Part shown: in pieces, positions 63,649 through 64,000 of the stretch | Position numbering within the stretch: position 1 is the stretch's first letter | Layout of the letters: every line of letters starts with the position of its first letter | Assembly: GCF_001506075.1 (NCBI RefSeq) | Contig: NZ_KQ947475.1 | Coordinates: 1,626,767 to 1,690,766, forward strand | Source: Vibrio sp. MEBiC08052 | Lineage (GTDB): Bacteria > Pseudomonadota > Gammaproteobacteria > Enterobacterales > Vibrionaceae | Direction of reading: 5' to 3' | Length of the DNA stretch: 64,000 nt | The notes under the pieces: model-generated | Databases searched by the model: none | What the model was told of the DNA's origin: nothing | The model's input: the letters and a program-made list of their open reading frames with translations, nothing else | Made by a program: the position numbers and the translations under genes

Positions 63649-64000
63649 ATGGAAATTTGGATCACGTTAATTGTCATTATGTTGGTTTTATCCGGACTGG
63701 CTTATCGTGCCACCCGAAAAGCACAAGATACCCGTCCCATGTTTGTCTGGGGATTTAATACCATGGCCCCGGTTGCCCTCGCCTATTGTTATTGGGGAAC
63801 GGGGGATTTTGGTCATAAAGCCTTGATTATTATATTTGTCGGCATTTACCTGTTGCGGATGAATATTGTATTAACGCGTTGGTATGCCAATACCGCTGCA
63901 GCGAAACTCGGTGGCGTCATCCCCGAGCAACAACAACCGATGTTGGCGATCATGATGGTCAACATTTTCGGTTGGCTTTACTGTTTACCGTTTTACTGGG
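63649..64000 (+). CDS. pigN: PigN: membrane protein (3' end beyond window)
   Basis: Partial, 117 codons seen and still open at the window edge. The ATG at 63649 follows AAGGAG. Predicted transmembrane segments: residues 3-18 (WITLIVIMLVLSGLAY), about 37-50, about 58-72, and a fourth near the edge (MLAIMMVNIFGWLYCLPFYW). Position after pigM and membrane character match PigN, which in Serratia is needed with PigF for efficient methoxylation. The rest of the cluster, possibly including pigA, may lie beyond. Confidence 0.78.
   Translation, partial: MEIWITLIVIMLVLSGLAYRATRKAQDTRPMFVWGFNTMAPVALAYCYWGTGDFGHKALIIIFVGIYLLRMNIVLTRWYANTAAAKLGGVIPEQQQPMLAIMMVNIFGWLYCLPFYW

Overview
The window looks like a chromosomal segment of a red-pigmented Vibrio (Vibrionaceae, Gammaproteobacteria). 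The housekeeping genes and their order (proQ-prc, pepN, NAD-GDH, pyrD-zapC-rlmL-uup, rmf, fabA, ycbZ/lonH, matP) fit that family. The right end carries a nearly complete prodigiosin (pig) biosynthesis cluster. The genus is inferred from gene content and not from any marker rRNA, which is absent.

Layout. (1) 1-13.8 kb: an amino-acid ABC transporter (aapQ partial, aapJ); a CysG-N-like siroheme protein; yibL; a leftward operon of a membrane protein, aroH and yajQ; a CvfB-like S1 protein; rsmF; free-Met-sulfoxide reductase; proQ-prc; a secreted duplicated-domain protein. (2) 14-30.5 kb: rightward genes pepN, a DUF2835 gene, 180-kDa NAD-glutamate dehydrogenase, pyrD, zapC, rlmKL, uup coupled to a GlyGly-CTERM DUF3466 protein, and rmf. 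(3) 30.5-35.8 kb: fabA with a recognisable FadR operator, ycbZ/lonH, matP, a DUF3634 gene and a membrane diguanylate cyclase. (4) 35.8-44.2 kb: an AT-rich accessory island. It holds a small P-loop kinase convergent with a tight leftward four-gene operon: a GRDP-like protein with a Cys/Gly/Ser tail, a TauD-like 2OG-Fe oxygenase, a SAM methyltransferase and an unusual 1191-residue UvrA-like ABC ATPase. A 60-bp degraded copy of the diguanylate cyclase 3' end lies on the far side of the island. (5) 44.2-64 kb: pigB to pigN (pigN runs off the window), rightward, mostly with overlapping start and stop codons.

How the genes work together. PigD, PigE and PigB build the monopyrrole MAP. PigI, PigG, PigH, PigJ, PigM, PigF, PigN (helped by PigL and PigK) build the bipyrrole MBC. 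PigC condenses the two into prodigiosin. The first gene of the known Serratia cluster, pigA (prolyl-carrier-protein dehydrogenase), is not upstream of pigB here and is not seen anywhere in the window.

The most novel candidate is the island operon at 36.9-42.6 kb. A short, possibly modified Cys-containing protein tail, two tailoring-type enzymes and a UvrA-like protein of the kind that protects producers of DNA-acting metabolites together suggest an undescribed biosynthetic or self-protection system. That function is inference.
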